Shown: positions 21,471 to 34,333 of the stretch, one piece after another | Layout: every line of letters starts with the position of its first letter | Position numbering within the stretch: position 1 is the first letter of the stretch | Program-made: the position numbers and the translations under genes | Source: Helochares maculicollis | Lineage: Eukaryota; Arthropoda; Insecta; Coleoptera; Hydrophilidae | Length of the DNA: 40,643 bases | Direction: 5' to 3' | NCBI GenBank assembly: GCA_033557835.1 | Contig: JAWQRO010000381.1 | Span: forward strand, 1-40,643 | Notes under the pieces: generated by a model | What the model saw: the letters and a program-made list of their open reading frames with translations, nothing else | The model's database searches: none | What the model was told of the DNA's origin: nothing

Positions 21471-23560
21471 TTGAAGTGATATTACGAGTCTGCTGTCTAC
21501 TAGAAATCAATTTGTCCTATTGAAAAGCACAATTAGATGCAGCAGCTACTGCAAACACAATAGTCAACCAAATTCAGGTCACTCTTAAGACTACACTGGC
21601 AATTGCTTGGGTAAATTTAAGATTTTACATTTTTTTGTTCAGTAGCAAGGGGAGTAAATAATGCGTTAGAAAAATCTTTAGTATGTTATGTACTTTAGAA
21701 ATTCAACATAACACAATTTCAGTTCAAGAAAATAAATCAAGCTATTCCTTTAATCTATAAAAGTGGTACTTTGTAGAAATCAGTTTCACAGACAGATGAG
21801 TTAATTGATTTAAAAACAGACGGTTATTTGAGAGCTCATCTGCAATATAAAATTTTCAGTATTTTGGATGAGATATTGTACTGAAAATGAAAAATGGGAC
21901 TTCGAAAAATATTACGGAACCACTGATTTACAAAACTACTGCTTTAGAACTAGAGCAAGGCGGGATAGTATGAAACAATGTTGTTGTAACCAACTCAATT
22001 GATTTATTTAACCACAATTGCTAAGGAGATAGAAGTTAAAAACAACAGCTCTTGAATATTTAATAAAGATGTAACGATTTACAAATGAATAAAGTGCATT
22101 CAATGCAAAGAATTATTATAAACATGATCGTTTGTCCTGACTACATAAACTCATGTTGCTCAATTTGTACTGTGGGTAAGTGTGATTGATTGCTCACATA
22201 TTCAATACCAAAATTGCAATCATTCTAGCGCTCTTGCAAGAAAATAACACACCATGACTTAAATAAGTGTTCTAGAAGAGCTAACACTACAATATCTGAG
22301 TCATAAGTTAATCAAATCTCTGCTAAAGCTCCGATTTTAATTATTAAATCCGTAGGAATGCACTGTTGTAATAATTTTTTATGCAAAATTTTTATTCATG
22401 AAACACATTCTCTCGGCTAAAAAATAAACTTCGTACCATCATTATACAGCCTGTTTCAAAATTAAGTTACAAAACTTAAAGAGGTTGTAGATATAAGAAA
22501 TAATAAAACCACTGCTAGAATTCCCTATGACGTCGTCGGCCTAACACAAACGAATTTTATCGGATTTTCAAAAAATCACCTGCTTGTTTACGCTTAAGGC
22601 ACAAGGAGTCAAAACTGATGAAATAATAATAATAAAAAAACCTCGTTGAAAAAAATAAGGACGAGCGAAGAAAGTTAACATCTTTTCAATTATGCCAGGA
22701 GTTGCAAATTATCCAAATTTTCAACATTTTTATTTAAACTTAGAAAATACCAGGTCGTGCTCACACTGGCGTTCTTAACATGCGAGTTAAGTATTGGAAA
22801 TTAACTCTGCATACCCCTGTATATCATGTCTCTTGCAGGTATCATCAGAAATAATCTCTTTTGTATCTGGTACGAAGATAAATGTTTTATATACAGCATA
22901 TGTAGCGTATATAATTATAAGTAATTTCAAACGAGACTTTTCAAACTTAGTGAAATATAGTTCGATAATCAAATACCTGCTTGAATAGAAATAAAAACAT
23001 TGAAACCAAGTATGTTTACATTAAAATTTCTAAGACAAAAATAGATGTAGAGACGTGAAGGCATTTCTAACAGAATCTTATTGCCAATGTTCCCAGCTGC
23101 AGCGTGAAATATTGTTGAGTTGTAAAGCGAAAAAGATTAAAACTAGTGTAATTGTAATCGTCGTATGTATGTTACGATATTTTTTTTGTTTTGAATTGAC
23201 CTAAATAATAATAGTACACGTCATTTGTAACTAAGCCTTTATGCCAATGAAATGTTGCTTAATTTGCTTGTTAGTTTTAAAAATGTAGAAGCAGTCACTC
23301 TAAAAGAAACTCTGCTTTCGCGTCATAATCACATTTTACAGTTTCTTGTTGTTTTTTCCACGGCCCAGTAAATTGATTTTGGATTCTACGTATCGCAGCA
23401 AATTACCTTATTTCAATTTTAAAATTACTTTACTGGTTCCCTTCACACTGGCATGAAACATTCAGCGCTTACCTGCAACAAAAAGAAAAACCAGATGTAA
23501 ATTTATTAATGCGGAAGAAATTTATTAGGAAATATTAACATAAAATAGTCATTACATCTC
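21471..23560. other. AT-rich spacer, no gene seen
   Basis: No motif or repeat beyond a short AAT run at 22621-22633. Opposed short frames at 22787-22988 are shadows of one another in AT-rich DNA. Confidence 0.55.
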
Positions 23561-23930
23561 TATGATAAACTCTGGGCGGCGGCGACGCCGCGCCGTTGTT
23601 AAACTATATTGCAAAAAGCGCACCGCGTTTAAAGAGATGCAAGTTTGCAGCTCACAATTAACTAGTAAGTTGCTAATATGTAAAATTCGCACTCGCAATA
23701 AAGAGAAAACTAAAGACACAAGATATAGTGGAGAGAGTTTGCCAGTTCATCATTTTTATGTATTCGTCCTGGGGTCGTTTCGCCCGTACTTTTATAACAT
23801 TCCCATTACATACAGTTCGGAGGCAGTCCGCTGGCATGAAATATGCGTTCGCTACAATTTTGCACCGTGTTAATAGTCATCAGCCCATTTGTTTAAGTGG
23901 GACCATTCATTTCCTCCCTTCCGTGCATTG
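23561..23930. other. GC-richer patch with an unrecognised 103-codon frame
   Basis: The patch starts with a GC-rich hairpin-forming run, GCGGCG-A-CGCCGC (23579-23591). A plus frame from ATG 23562 to 23873 starts MINSGRRRRRAVVKLYC and has an aromatic-rich C-terminal half (HHFYVFVLGSFRPYFYN); I do not recognise it, and composition argues for chance. A 22-base segment at 23739-23760 (TTGCCAGTTCATCATTTTTATG) recurs with one gap and one substitution, inverted, at 28459-28480, which suggests a shared regulatory motif rather than coding constraint. Confidence 0.3.
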
Positions 23931-26900
23931 ATAGCTTTAATCGCATCGATTTTATGTTTTATTACTATTATATTTCAAGATAAATTTTTATTCAAACAAT
24001 ATTTATCATTTTAAAATATGGTTCTCGCTTAAAAAATTCATAACCATTTTTCAAACGAGAAATTTATATTAATGTGCACCCAATAATAGAAATAAAAATT
24101 ATTTTGAACCGGAACTCAGGATTATTTAGAACACGGGATTACTTTGAAACGGAACGATACTCATTTCAATCAATTAAGCCGGTTAGAAACGCGTTTGGAT
24201 GAAATCTTAACGCGGTTTAGGTTCAATTTATAGGTAGTGTAGTAATCTAATACGAATTCAACGAAAAACAAGCGAGGAAAAACACACAATTCCGAATAAT
24301 GACGACTATTAAATTTTAAAGAACACCAGAACATTCCACAAAGAAACTTTGAAACTAGAACGCTTTCAACAAAAAGCAATATCTGAAAACTTTAACCTTT
24401 ATAAAAACATCGAACTCATGCATTATTCAACCATAGCCCAATTTAACAGAATTTATCTTATGAAAGGAAGCATTTTCTTTTTTTACGCCACACTTAATCT
24501 ATGCTAAGCGATGGGTTTCAAGGCAAAGGTAGTAAATAAAGATTTCTAATAAGCGACGGCATCCTGGACAAGGACGGTTTTGTTCTTCGAAGTGAAGTAG
24601 ACAAATAAAAAGTGTTAGGGGAAAAGATAAACCTCCTCTACAAATCCGGCAGTAACAAATTTTACATAAAACAAACAGCAGTGGGATCTGATAAAACCAC
24701 GTCGGAAGAAGGTATATCGTGCAAGAAGGGGGAATTCGACAAACTTCTTGGCGGGAGAGCCACAAATCTCGATTCCCCGCAGTCATCAGACACATCCTGT
24801 GTGTTTAGACAGAGACTTTGTTATGTATATACTAGGCCAAATCACGGCATGAGCAGGGAAATCCATAATAGTACTATTTAATAGAGTGGAAGGAGGAATG
24901 CGGATTATTTACTTGGCCAGAGACGGCGTATTCTGAGATTATTTAGGGCGCAATTAGACTACAAGATTTTCACAATTTGTATTTATGTGGGTATTCTAAG
25001 GGGAGTTAGGGCGATAATCTACTGAGATAGGCGGTAGTTAGCAATTTGCACGTTATAGAAACATATCCTGAACATTTTGGTACGACTTCCTTTCCAAAAT
25101 AGCAGTTTCGTCTATATACAGTTATTGGTATTTAATAGTATCATAAAGCTTAAGAGTACAAAACCTCATGCCCGAGTCTTCCGTTAGCGTGCATTTGTTT
25201 CAATTTTGTTACTTTGTCACTACCGACGTATTTTTCTTCTAGTTTAGAAAATATACCTCTGTTTTCTAAAATCTCGAAAATATATTTCTAGTTCTAAATA
25301 GAGCAATGCCATTGTTTTCTTGAAAAATGCTATTAAAACTTTTACGGATTTGTGCATGTTTTTAAAAACTCTTAAATGTATTTGATATAATTTTAAGCAA
25401 AATGCAGGTATTTTTATATCTATGATAATTTTACAATGGGTTAAGTGGCAGCAGAAATACCTGCTTTCTCCCGGAGATTACATCATGATGTTAAAATGAA
25501 CTTTGCCATTTAGTACAATATACAACATATTATTTCCAATCGTACAAAACGTAACAAAAACTGTCTGTGAGTTTACTAAGCACTGCATTGTGAATCAAAT
25601 AATATATGTTTGTTTGTCAAAAGCTCAACTACTCTTTATGTATGTGATTTATACTTTATCGCAAGCAATTACGCAACTCTTGTGTATTCCTCAACCTATA
25701 TCTATTTTATTTTTGGTTAATCGTTTCAATATCTTTTCGATTTTAGATAAATATCAAATATTTTCTTGAGATTCTGAATTAATTTTATTTTGTGTTAAAA
25801 TTATATTTTTATAATGTAGGATCCAGTAGTTTCTTCGATAGAACGTTTTAGATTATAATTCAATGATTATTTTTTCATAAAAAAATAATCTTCTTTGAGT
25901 AGCTTGTCATACTACATCTATTAAATTCAACAACTTGGTATATATAGTTTCTCCCGAATGCAAAATATAGCAGCTAAAACCAACCAATAAGCCTGGAAAA
26001 TTACTTCGACGTAACTGCCTAAGTTGTTAATATTAAATAATGATGTATTGTTGAAATAAAGTTCGTTTATAGTTTTGGAAATAATTTATGGCACTTAAAG
26101 AACTATTTAAAAACTGGCAAATGTTTAAGCAACACGATTAAAGCCATGATTTTCATGAATTATTTACAGACAACAACCGCATTTATCTTGTGGAATAATA
26201 ATAAGTTTTAGTTTGAAGATTTACAACATCCCAGTTGTGCCAAGATGTCAGAATATAGTGGTTTTTCAATTTGGAAGGACCCTAATGCTAGCAAATGAGC
26301 AACAGGTGAGAGACACCAACACCATTTGTCAGCAGTACCGTGAAAAGTAAGATACTATGAGTACGGTTTTTGATATTAAAACTTTGTTACGCCCTCAAAT
26401 GAGGCGGTTCGAATTGGCTGTGCCAATAACATACCTATTTTTTTTTAATATTAGATAATAATAGATAATAGATATATGAAACCTTGCTTTAGTATAGGAT
26501 CAACGTCAATAATCGTATATTTTGTGGTATAGTCTTGAAATTTGAGCACAAACGTATTTGTTGAAAATTAAATGGGAACCACCCGCTGACTTAAGGTTGC
26601 GAGTCTTACAGCTTAAGCACTTGTAGCAAGCAAAATTTGCTTACATACATTAAAATGACTTAAGAAGTTCATAAATTTTATTTAATTTTCACTTAAAAGG
26701 AAGGTATCGCTTATCTGCAACTCCAAGTGGAGGAAGACTGGGAACCTTGATGAGATGTTAAGCTCAAACTATTGGAAAATGAGCTATTTCGTTGTATCAG
26801 TCAAAAGCTATAAGTGCACAAATCGCAAAAATTAGAACAGTCTCTTCTCTTTGGGAAGAAGTCACCTTTACAGGAACGTCAGCTACTGAATAGCTGGAAA

Positions 26901-28109
26901 ACACACAAAATAACGAAAGCCTACAACATTAAAACCTTGTAAGAATATTTTATGATTATTAACCATGACATCAAAACCTCAAAGCAATTATTTGTCAACT
27001 ATAGAAAATAAGATTCAGCTGCAAAGGACCAGCATGAGGTAATAGAATCGTTTTAATTGCTAGCCTGCAAAACTTGTGGGCAAATACTACTTATTAAAGT
27101 TAGCAGAACATAATTCAAGCATGTTGCAAGCATGTTTTAATAAAGAAATATACATTATAAATAAATAAAAATGATGACGCCAATAGTCTATCTTGAGCTA
27201 AGATGATCTTATCCTTGGTAATACGAGAAAGGAATGATACATTTCCTCGGAAATTATTGTATATAATATCTACTAATAAAATAATACAAGCATAATCTAA
27301 GAAACTTTGGAATGTTGGTATCAAAATAAGCAGGGCACTATTTGGGAACGAAAGACTGTCCAAATATCGAAGCAAAAGTCTTGAAAACTTGAAGAAAAGC
27401 AAGGATTATGTATTATCCCAAACAAACAGAAAACAAAATACATGTAAATAACGAAGACAATGCTGAACTGTGTGAATTTAATTCCCATATATACTCGTAT
27501 ATGTTAGATGACTACTGTCAGAAATCTCATGATAAATTTGTTTTGCACATTATATTAATTAGACACACTCTGGGTATTTTGATGGTAGTCTATTGTAAAC
27601 AATATCTTCAACTGATTTATGACAACGTATATTCAATGAAATTCCACTTGTTCCGCAAAAGCAGCTTGATGACTAAGCTCAGCATCACATCTTCATCATG
27701 ATATTGAAATTTATTTTATATTTAATTAATAATTAATATTACAAAATTTATTCCCCAAGAAATAAGCCCAAATTTCTGACTATTCATAGTTATCTGAGTA
27801 CGATTTAGAGCGCACCGTTTTGTAAAAATGCTAAGCAAAAGCCCTGGAAATAATCCAAATAGTGCCTCATCAAACTGTAGGTAAGCCATAGCAGAACGTT
27901 TAAATTTAATAATCGATGATACATACCGATAATTGACCAGCAATTTCATCAAGTTCTAATTTGTATTAGAAAATCTTTAATAATAACAAGTTAACTAACT
28001 AGAATTAAAAGAGCAGCTCATCCCTCCTATATTTTAATATTTATAAAAGTCTAGCTTAGCAAAGAGTATAGAGAAAACAATTCACAGCAAATTTTAATTT
28101 AAATAGCAC
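23931..28109. other. Mostly AT-rich spacer, one mixed patch at 24490-24870
   Basis: 24490-24870 is GC-richer, with opposed frames of 89 codons (plus, 24612-24881) and 98 codons (minus, 24499-24795). Neither matches a family I know, and the hydrophobic minus product is a typical antisense artefact. 24900-28109 is AT-rich. Frames there (25503-25769 plus, 27115-27402 minus, 27408-27701 plus) have skewed composition and no motifs. I see no mobile-element ends. Confidence 0.4.
25865..25890. repeat. Short AT-rich perfect hairpin
   Basis: GATTATTTTTT and AAAAAATAATC flank a 4-base loop, an 11-bp perfect stem. It could be a cruciform or a trace of a small inverted-repeat element, but no flanking TIR or TA duplication is evident. 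Chance is likely in DNA this AT-rich. Confidence 0.5.
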
Positions 28110-28690
28110 TAACCTAGGGCAGAACTTCGCCAAGGTGGATGGGGAAGCCGCCCCTGGCTAAGGTGCTCGTGTGCATCACAGCGTGGCGGTGGCTTCATTT
28201 CCATGTCTAAAAGATACGTCAAGCAGGAATAAATTAGAGCTAATCTGCGGCAACATAAGTCTTTTATAAATACTACCGGCGTAATAAAATGACTCTTAAT
28301 TTATATAGCGGTGGGGGTGAGTACACAACGAACCACAGCCGCCATAGAGCGCCCGAGTTGCGGCTATTTATGCGGGACTCTATTATGATTGCACACGAAT
28401 ACCGTTAGTACTGGAGCGGCCGAGGTGGAAGAGGAAGAAGGTCTCGCGAATATGAAACCATAAAAATGATGAAACGGCAATTTATTCATTAGGTCATTTT
28501 TTCCCACCTTTATGGCACTTGGGTTTTGCATTTTTATGGCTTTTGCGGAGTACACATTAAAAAATCGCCCAAAGAAGACCGTGTTACAGGAGCCTACTTC
28601 CCGTTCGAGCTTTAAATACACTTGTAGAATTATCCTGCTGGAGCCGATCCGACGCTGCAAAGCAAAGAAAGAAAATGAAATGGCGCACAT
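28110..28690. promoter_or_regulatory. GC-richer patch rich in TTTATGG-type motifs, candidate regulatory island
   Basis: This block contrasts with AT-rich flanks. Within 28455-28545 it has CCATAAAAATG, CCTTTATGGC and TTTTTATGGC, variants of the TTTAT(G/T)G sites favoured by posterior Hox/Caudal-type homeodomain proteins. It also carries the inverted copy (28459-28480) of the motif at 23739-23760. A minus frame of 108 codons (28364-28690) crosses it and translates to a Phe/Ser-rich peptide that I do not recognise. Regulatory function is an inference from motif density. Confidence 0.25.
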
Positions 28691-31319
28691 ATTTTCCGCG
28701 ATATAAAATTTGAATTAAAACTACAAGATAAAAAAATCGTAAATATCCTCCTTGTGCCTTATTTGCATTTAATACAGAGATACTCCTTGATGAGGTCTTC
28801 TGAGCAATTTAGCAAAGTGCTTCCTAAATCTTCGAATGAAATATAGGTATATTTTCGCGTTCAGCTTAATTTCCGCCTAGAAAACCTCCTCTAGCATTTT
28901 AGATATATGTACACATTTCACTCCTTAAATCAAAATTTCCTTACTTAACTTGAGGTTTGAAATTCCATTTGAATCTGATATTCAGTTACAACAGTTAATG
29001 ACGGCCTAATTGGTAAACAAGGATGCAATAAAGGCACCACTAGCGAAAATCGTTGGTCCAATATCTGCTTAATTGAGTCATACATGCTTATAATTGTAAT
29101 AAAATATTAATTAATAGCCATAGTAAACCGCGAAGGATTATTAAGACCCTAGCAATAAAGAAACTACTTTCAATCTGAACGAAGCATTACAATTTTCACG
29201 GCGTTGTAAAAGTGGCGTGAAAATTTTTAATTATTCCGTGGAAAAAGCAATCTTTCGTTGGGCTGTTTTGTTTCCTATTTAAATCTGCAAGAGGTTCTCC
29301 CTCTTTTTCCGGACGTCGGTGCTTTGGAAAGCATCGTGAAAGACTGGAGAAAAATTAAACGAGAACTGCTAATAATGAAACTTTTACGATACAGCAGCGA
29401 GCCGTATTTATTTGCCTGTTTAACGTGAAGAGGTTCTCATGGTCCGTACTATTAATATTAAATGTTATTACGCGGAGGCTACTATTAAAACGCTAAGAGT
29501 TATTGCATCTAAAGGGGTAAAAAAGAGAATAAAGATTTTCATTATTTGTCTGCCGCATTGCCGTGCTTTTGAAAGAAATGCAAATAAAAATGCATTCATA
29601 CACGTATTATTATTATTATTATTGGTCGATACTCTTGAATTTGTAAAATTGAGGTCAGGAAAATGAGTTGTTTCAATTATTAATGGTAATTGATGACTCC
29701 GGTGCACACTTCTGGATTGCATTAAGGTTTTCTCTAAGTTAGTGTTTTGTTGCTTTTCCGTTTAATGTTTGTTTACAATAAAAATATTTATTGATAATGC
29801 ATTGAATTGATGAAATACCAATGAGTGTGAGCAATTTCGTAGTGACTCTTTGTTTAAAACACTAACTAGGAATCGATAGGTTTTGCATTAAGAAGTATGT
29901 TCTTCCTTGAGATTTTAATAAAGAATGCCATTGAATCGATTAGTCGATTAAAACGCTTGGTAAAATATGATTACAGTACTGCTTATTGCGTAAAGATATT
30001 TTATAAACAAAAATATGCATGCCTGTTAAGATACTTTTGCTGCAAATGTCGTATTGCTTAATAATGTTCTGGAGAAAATGCATCAACTTAGCAAACTTGC
30101 GAAGCTTGATTTAAACGATTAAAAGGTGATGATTTTGATAGCAGCGACAAGTAACGTAGTTGTTAGCCTAAATACAATAAGAATTGCATTATTGAAGAAA
30201 AAATTGTCTAAAAAGAATTAGTCAAGCAATTACAAAACCAATTTTTACGTCATCAAAATGATTGAAAAAGAATGATTACCACATAAACTGAAAGAAGCCA
30301 TTGAAAATCGCTTAATGGTTTCCAATTCTTTGTTTATAAGATGTAGGCATTTCTTGAAAAAAATTGTGAAGACAATGAAAACTGGGTTTGCTAACATACC
30401 ACTAATTGGAAAAGGTCATATATTCATCGAGGTGAACTTCACATCAACAACGAAACGAAACATGCGTGGATGTATTGTTTTTGTATTTGTTGGAATTAGA
30501 AAAGGGTACACAAAACAAACTAAACTATTATTTCTAAACGGTACCAATAATAATTGATAGATTTGAACCATGCATTGAATGAAAAACGTCCTATTCCAAC
30601 CATATTCCCTAATCAACAGATTGTTACAACAATACAAAGCGTTCTTCAAGACCAGAACGAAGAATAGATCGCATAAAAAACAATTTTTTTTCGATGGAAT
30701 AAATTTTCAGCCAGAAAAATGGACAAAATGTGGCAAAATATCCCAATTTCTAAGATATACCTCTAATAATTGCTTATGCAAACTCTGAAAATTGCGGAAA
30801 AGTTTGTGTGGCCGCAGCAAATTTATAAAATTTAAAGCTTAGCTAAGATTTATTGCTAGTATTTATTTAGAAAATATAGAGCTTTAGGCTCAAATAACTT
30901 CAAATATTAACCATGTCATCTTGCTTTTAAACAGTCTTAAGTTGTTTCAAAGGCCAGGTCCAGTGCTATCAGCTCTCACGTAGATTTCTTTAGGGCAGAC
31001 GAATGCATCATGCTTCTAAGCGCATTGTTTACCAACGTGAGTCTTGTTGATTGTTATGTAATGAAACAATAATGCGCATTTATAGCAGGTTTTATGTACC
31101 ACAAATATAAATTATGCAGGTAAAATAATATCAACTAATTGAAACTACGGGAAAAACAAAATAAGTTTTTAATAAAACAAATAAAATATCAAATTTGCGA
31201 GCTACAACTTCAATTCGAGCTGAAATCCAATAACTCTTGATAATGCATCGGAAAATAAACGAATTTCATTAAAGACTCATACCCATAATATAAATATTCC
31301 GTATTTCGCCTATCGGTAC
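28691..31319. other. AT-rich spacer, no gene seen
   Basis: Apart from the trinucleotide run at 29605 and a mixed block at 29200-29420, I see nothing supportable. Overlapping frames at 30315-30788 on both strands show no motif. Confidence 0.5.
29605..29623. repeat. TAT trinucleotide microsatellite
   Basis: A 19-base uninterrupted run of TAT (about six units). It explains the poly-Leu and poly-Asn stretches in the two overlapping short frames across it. Confidence 0.95.
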
Positions 31320-32180
31320 ATTAGAGCGCCGACAGCAGAGGCAGAGCGTCGGGGAGATGAGTCGCTCGTGTAGGGTAATAAATTTAATTTAGCGAAAAAA
31401 GAAATCAATATTCCTATAGATATCGTGATAGAATCCAATGATCAGTCCGTAACGGTGTAAGTTACCGCCGGTGGAATGCTCTATATGGATTCCAAGGGGG
31501 AGGCAACTCGCATGGTTCATATACATCCTTTTCCCTCATTTCGTAACAACTGAAACGGATCGGACAAGGACACCTGGCAAAAGTCAGCGCACGTATCCAC
31601 TTCGGAAAGGTGGCTTATGGCTTTTCCACCGCCAAGATCCCTGCTCAGAACACACGCAAGGATAAGATAAGCTGATAAGAGGGCCATGATTCACCCTTAA
31701 ACATACAGGGAGAGATGGCGCGGGCACGATATGCCCTCTCGAACAACGAAGACGCTCAGCCCCTCCGCGCTTAAGAAAGACCCATCTAAACAGAAAACAG
31801 TCCGAGGATATCGCGGTGTAAAGAAATTCCGGATGGGGCTGCTTTGGGACATCGAGGTGAAGGGGAGCAGTTTGCGTCCTGGTGCCATTAACATGCTCCT
31901 TGTGGCTGTTTGGGATGTGTTCAGGCGGGAAAGAACAAATCTTGCGGATGGAAATAGCACGGTGTAGACGTTATTACGTTTGCCTTGGAAATTAGAAACA
32001 TGTTTTCCCTGCCGTTATCTTGTATGTGCACGGCTTTCATCGAGCTGGACGAACATAAAAACGGTTAAGGTGAATGGAATTGTAAATTTCTGCTCTGAGC
32101 CTTTAGAGGAGAGTGTCTAGCCTTGTATATATTTAAAATGAATGCGGAGAGGCAGGGCGGAAAATGCATAACGCCCCATA
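31320..32180. promoter_or_regulatory. Long GC-richer patch with GATA-site cluster, candidate regulatory island
   Basis: This is the longest GC-richer block in the window. It holds short frames on both strands (31471-31665 plus, 31731-31967 plus, 31697-31960 minus). The plus frame at 31731 reads KTVRGYRGVKKFRMGLLWDI and later LLVAVWDVFRRERTNL, which is plausible protein but unrecognised. At 31661-31679 there are three GATAAG sites. The block may be an enhancer, a conserved element or one or more exons. Confidence 0.25.
31661..31679 (+). promoter_or_regulatory. Triple GATAAG cluster
   Basis: GATAAG begins at 31661, 31666 (overlapping by one base) and 31674, all on the same strand within 19 bases. 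WGATAR is the consensus of GATA-family zinc-finger activators, present in all animals. Three perfect hexamers this close are unlikely by chance, but binding is inference. Confidence 0.4.
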
Positions 32181-34205
32181 TATTACACTTTTTATCTTAC
32201 TTTATTTTTAAAGACATACATTTCGCCTTCTTTGATTAGCCTTTCAAATACGCTTCGGAATAAATATCCGGGAACGAGATTTCCTTTCAGGTAATATACT
32301 ACACAGTGTGAATAATAAAAAGGGCGATAAATTTAAAGTAATTGCAGCTTTTCAGAAAATATATTCAATAATCACATCTAAATTTGTTAGCATTTCCACT
32401 ACACAAGAAAAAAATGTTGAGCGAAATTATAAATAGTAGCCTTTGCATGCCAAATAACCATAACGTATTTTATTGTAATTATGATAATATTCCTAAGTAT
32501 TTTATCTGAGATCTATTGACATTATTGCTACATAAAAGCTCAGCTTGAAACACACTCCAAAAAAATTCGTTCGTGATGTAGTTTCCAAAGAGCCGCCACG
32601 GCTCTCCCAGGACTTGATTCCGAGTCTCCATTCTAACTGCCCAATTCTTAGCGTCTGGACCGTTTTTTGCTTCTTTATTTCTATTCCAATTAACCACATG
32701 CGATTGTATACACAACCCCACTAAATGGAATGCTCTATCAATGTTAATTAGCACATATTTTATTTATTAGCGGCGAATCATTACTTCAAAGGGTGAATTA
32801 TACCATCAAAAGATATTGTTATGCGAAGGTGCTTATATGTCCAACAGTAATATTATTCAGTTGTGGTGATGATCTCTAGTACCCAATTTCACAGAGAAAC
32901 ATAATTTCTGTTGAAAGCTATCAGTATCCCGGAATATTTGTGGCTATATACAGTAGGCGTTCAATCATACCGGAATGTATTAATATCACTGCCCGTTTAA
33001 TACGTTCCAGAAAATTTATGGCAGCCTGTCGCCATATGCACCACCACCACAACCAGGTGGAGCTGCTAGTATATTGGCCACCTGTCATCGCGTTTTTTAT
33101 CTTCATTTTCCCCTTGTAAATAATACTTTGTAAATACAATTTAATTACTCCTGTTCGCAGGTGCAGTGAGTGCTATTAAAGGCATAACTCATTGCGCTTC
33201 GAAAACAATTTAGAAGGAATTTAATCCTCGCAAGCTAGCCATATATTCCATAAATTTCTGTTGCCAATATTTCTTAGTTTGGATTTTTAGGAAACTAATG
33301 AATTATATGTCTTGTACTAGCACGTCAGACATAACGTATTTAGTAATTTTTCTGGCAACTCAAAGTTGAACAATTTTCTGTAGCATGTACTCTATGTTAC
33401 TAATTTATATTAAAGGGTAGTTAAATTTATGTTCTTATATATTTTTAAGCATAAAAATGCTGCTACGTGAGTTGTTTTGATTCTGACAATAAGCTTCGTT
33501 TTCATAAACGGATTTGTTGAAGTAAGAGCTATTTGGTTGAAATTGCTTTGGATTTTAAATTTTTCTATATTGTAGTTCTGATAATATTTATAAGTATGTT
33601 CTTCTTTCGAGAATTTGGGTGATCAATCAAAACTCATGTGTACTGGTATTTTTTGTTAACTTCGTGTATTTGGAGTGCCTAGCAAAGTCATTTTATTCTA
33701 TTTGCTGTGCAACTTAGAAGAACATGGGTACGCAAAGAAGCCAAATGACGTAATATTGGAATAAAAAGATGAGCGATGTAAATGTTGAATTTATAGTAAT
33801 ATACATAGGAATGTTATCAAAGGCAGCTACGATTTAGATAGTTTGGCAACTCAAGAACAACACACACTTGATAGGCAATGGTGTGATGATGAAGTTTACG
33901 TGATAAAAAGAAGTGAAGAACAAAGAATAATGCACCTCATATACAGAAAAACTAGATTTGAGCAGAAATTCAGGAAGAAATAGTATGAAGATAGTCTATA
34001 TTGAAATTCTTAGAAGTCTGGTACCTGAAGATTTATCCAGCAGGATAAAAGAAGAAACAAAACACACCCGAAAATAATTTAACAGAAGCACTATATTCCA
34101 AAATCTGCAAACGTTAGATAAGTATATGAGGAATACAAAATTCAACTCATACAAATAAACACCTAAGAACAAAGTGAAGGAATTGGAGAAGGATACAGAA
34201 AATTA
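32181..34205. other. Spacer left of mariner copy 3
   Basis: A small GC-richer block at 32570-32670 contains a perfect 7-bp hairpin with a 3-base loop (AGAGCCG-CCA-CGGCTCT, 32589-32605) and two overlapping short minus frames that I do not recognise. 33700-34200 is purine-rich on the plus strand, like the DNA right of copy 3. It has a 64-codon open frame without Met ending FEQKFRKK near 33979, unrecognised. The TA at 34204-34205 is the left target duplication of copy 3. Confidence 0.45.
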
Positions 34206-34235
34206 TTAGGAGTACAAATAAGTTTCCGCCGTTTT
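34206..34235 (+). repeat. Left terminal inverted repeat of mariner copy 3
   Basis: Starts TTAGGAGTACAAATAAGTTT and pairs with 35386-35415 at 28 of 30 positions. Confidence 0.92.
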
Positions 34236-34333
34236 AAAGAAGGGGTCGCGGGGCGCGGCTTCCGTTAGAATTTGCAGATGATAACCGGCTTAAAAATTAG
34301 TCTGTTCTTTCTAATATAACATAACCTTACTAT

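Noticed and set aside
24499..24795. Hydrophobic Cys-rich minus frame, at first glance like a membrane receptor piece
   Set aside because: No ordered transmembrane pattern or family motif, and it overlaps an equally long plus frame; treated as chance.
25865..25890. AT hairpin as a miniature transposon
   Set aside because: No flanking target duplication or second end; an 11-bp AT stem is expected by chance in this composition.
26395..26430. GGTTCGAATTGGC, resembling a tRNA B-box
   Set aside because: No matching acceptor stem, anticodon arm or A-box could be found around it.
29439..29722. Overlapping frames with poly-Leu or poly-Asn
   Set aside because: The runs come from the TAT microsatellite at 29605-29623.
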